Below, piece by piece: positions 49,822 to 50,332 of a stretch of DNA of 50,332 bases; within the stretch, counting starts at the first letter, position 1; the number at the start of each line of letters is the position of its first letter. Both the position numbers and the translations under genes were made by a program. Below the pieces are notes generated by a model. That model had not been told where the DNA came from. It saw only the letters and a program-made list of their open reading frames with translations, and ran no database searches. This DNA comes from Opitutia bacterium (GTDB taxonomy: Bacteria; Verrucomicrobiota; Verrucomicrobiia; Opitutales; Opitutaceae), in NCBI GenBank assembly GCA_947461205.1, contig CANHJG010000022.1:1-50332 (forward strand), in the 5' to 3' direction.

Positions 49822-50332
49822 AGGAGTGCGCGGCGGCGGGTTGACTCGGTTCCAGACGCTGCTGACCCCGCCGTGTCCGCGATACTGGCCGCGCCGAGTC
49901 TGTCAAGGTAGGGTGGAGTGCACGGGATGGAGTCGCAGGGCTTTGTGGCCGTCCCGAGGCATCGCGCCCACGAGCTTTGGCCCGGCCGCGTGATCACGGC
50001 TGGGCGTGAAATGCTGCGCGCGACCGTCGGGGTGAAACTTGATGCAGTCCACTGACCCGCCTCCGGCAGAATGGGGGGGGCGCGTCGGACGCGAGCCCGG
50101 GGGAGGTCGTTCACCGCCAATTCGCGCGTGAGCAGGTGATAGATCCGGCTCTGGGCCGCGCGGGAGGGTGCGCCGACCGCGACCGTTTACGCGGAGCGTC
50201 CGATCCCCCAATCGTCGGATTCACCGGGGAGACGACCGTCGCGTTTCAAATCCGTAATCAGGGTCGGGCGCGCGGCTCGGCCGGCGGCGGCGGTTCGGCG
50301 GCGTGGGCGAGGCCCGCGAAGAACCGGAAAAG
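49822..50332. other. Gene-free stretch with gene-fragment-like sequence at the window end
   Basis: No intact gene is recognised in the last 510 bp. On the minus strand several short frames read like protein pieces: ARPTLITDLKRDGRLPGESD ending at a stop near 50180, then AQSRIYHLLTRELAVNDLPR, then VDCIKFHPDGRAQHFTPSRD to a stop near 49903. They lie in different frames, as in a decayed gene. The last two faintly recall a type II secretion/type IV pilin-like (GspH) protein, but the match is too weak for a call. The promoter of the sulfatase 12-11-10 run should lie close to 49822-49900; I saw no convincing elements. Confidence 0.3.

Overview
The window reads as a GC-rich (about two-thirds G+C by eye) chromosomal segment of a Gram-negative bacterium. 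It has a TonB-dependent receptor, a Pal-type lipoprotein, MipA/OmpV and many exported proteins. The dense set of formylglycine-type sulfatases, the GntR-LacI hybrid regulator and the carboxypeptidase-regulatory N-terminus on the TonB receptor fit Verrucomicrobiota, most likely an Opitutaceae relative. That assignment is inference, because no rRNA is present.

Region 1 (1-7.1 kb) looks like a sialic-acid module. It holds a TonB-dependent receptor (5' end outside the window), a degenerate exo-alpha-sialidase that lost its N-terminal and central parts, a lyase of the N-acetylneuraminate lyase family resembling the vertebrate-type enzyme, a GntR-LacI regulator and a kelch-type N-acetylneuraminate epimerase/mutarotase. 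An imperfect palindrome upstream of the last two genes is a candidate operator.

Region 2 (7.2-26.6 kb) is mostly housekeeping. In order: an FmdB-like protein, an inositol-phosphatase-family enzyme, a beta-CASP metallo-hydrolase, an ApaG-domain protein, purH, a DedA protein, a broken M48 protease, an M20 dipeptidase, a Pal-like lipoprotein, a NarL-type response regulator 25 nt downstream of tRNA-Lys(UUU), an ECF sigma factor with its probable anti-sigma, the dapA-dapB-ruvA operon, a PilT/PilU-type ATPase and the fabD-lepA-lepB operon.

Region 3 (26.6-49.8 kb) is the striking part. Twelve different exported sulfatases all lie on the minus strand: one alone, eight in a run from 43.2 down to 30.5 kb, and three in a run from 49.8 down to 45.4 kb. 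The only other genes are an M13 metallopeptidase, a MipA/OmpV protein and a Tat-type amidohydrolase. The amidohydrolase reading frame is broken by one missing AC unit inside the codons of its HxH metal motif. Ten of the twelve sulfatases carry a lysine-rich tail or a lysine-rich internal low-complexity loop. Two have altered CxPxR signatures. No formylglycine-generating enzyme, glycoside hydrolase or SusC/D pair is present. The locus therefore looks like a desulfation battery, perhaps for sulfated glycosaminoglycan-, mucin- or fucose-rich polymers, that depends on genes elsewhere.

Most genes lack a clear Shine-Dalgarno sequence and have C-rich leaders directly before the start codon.
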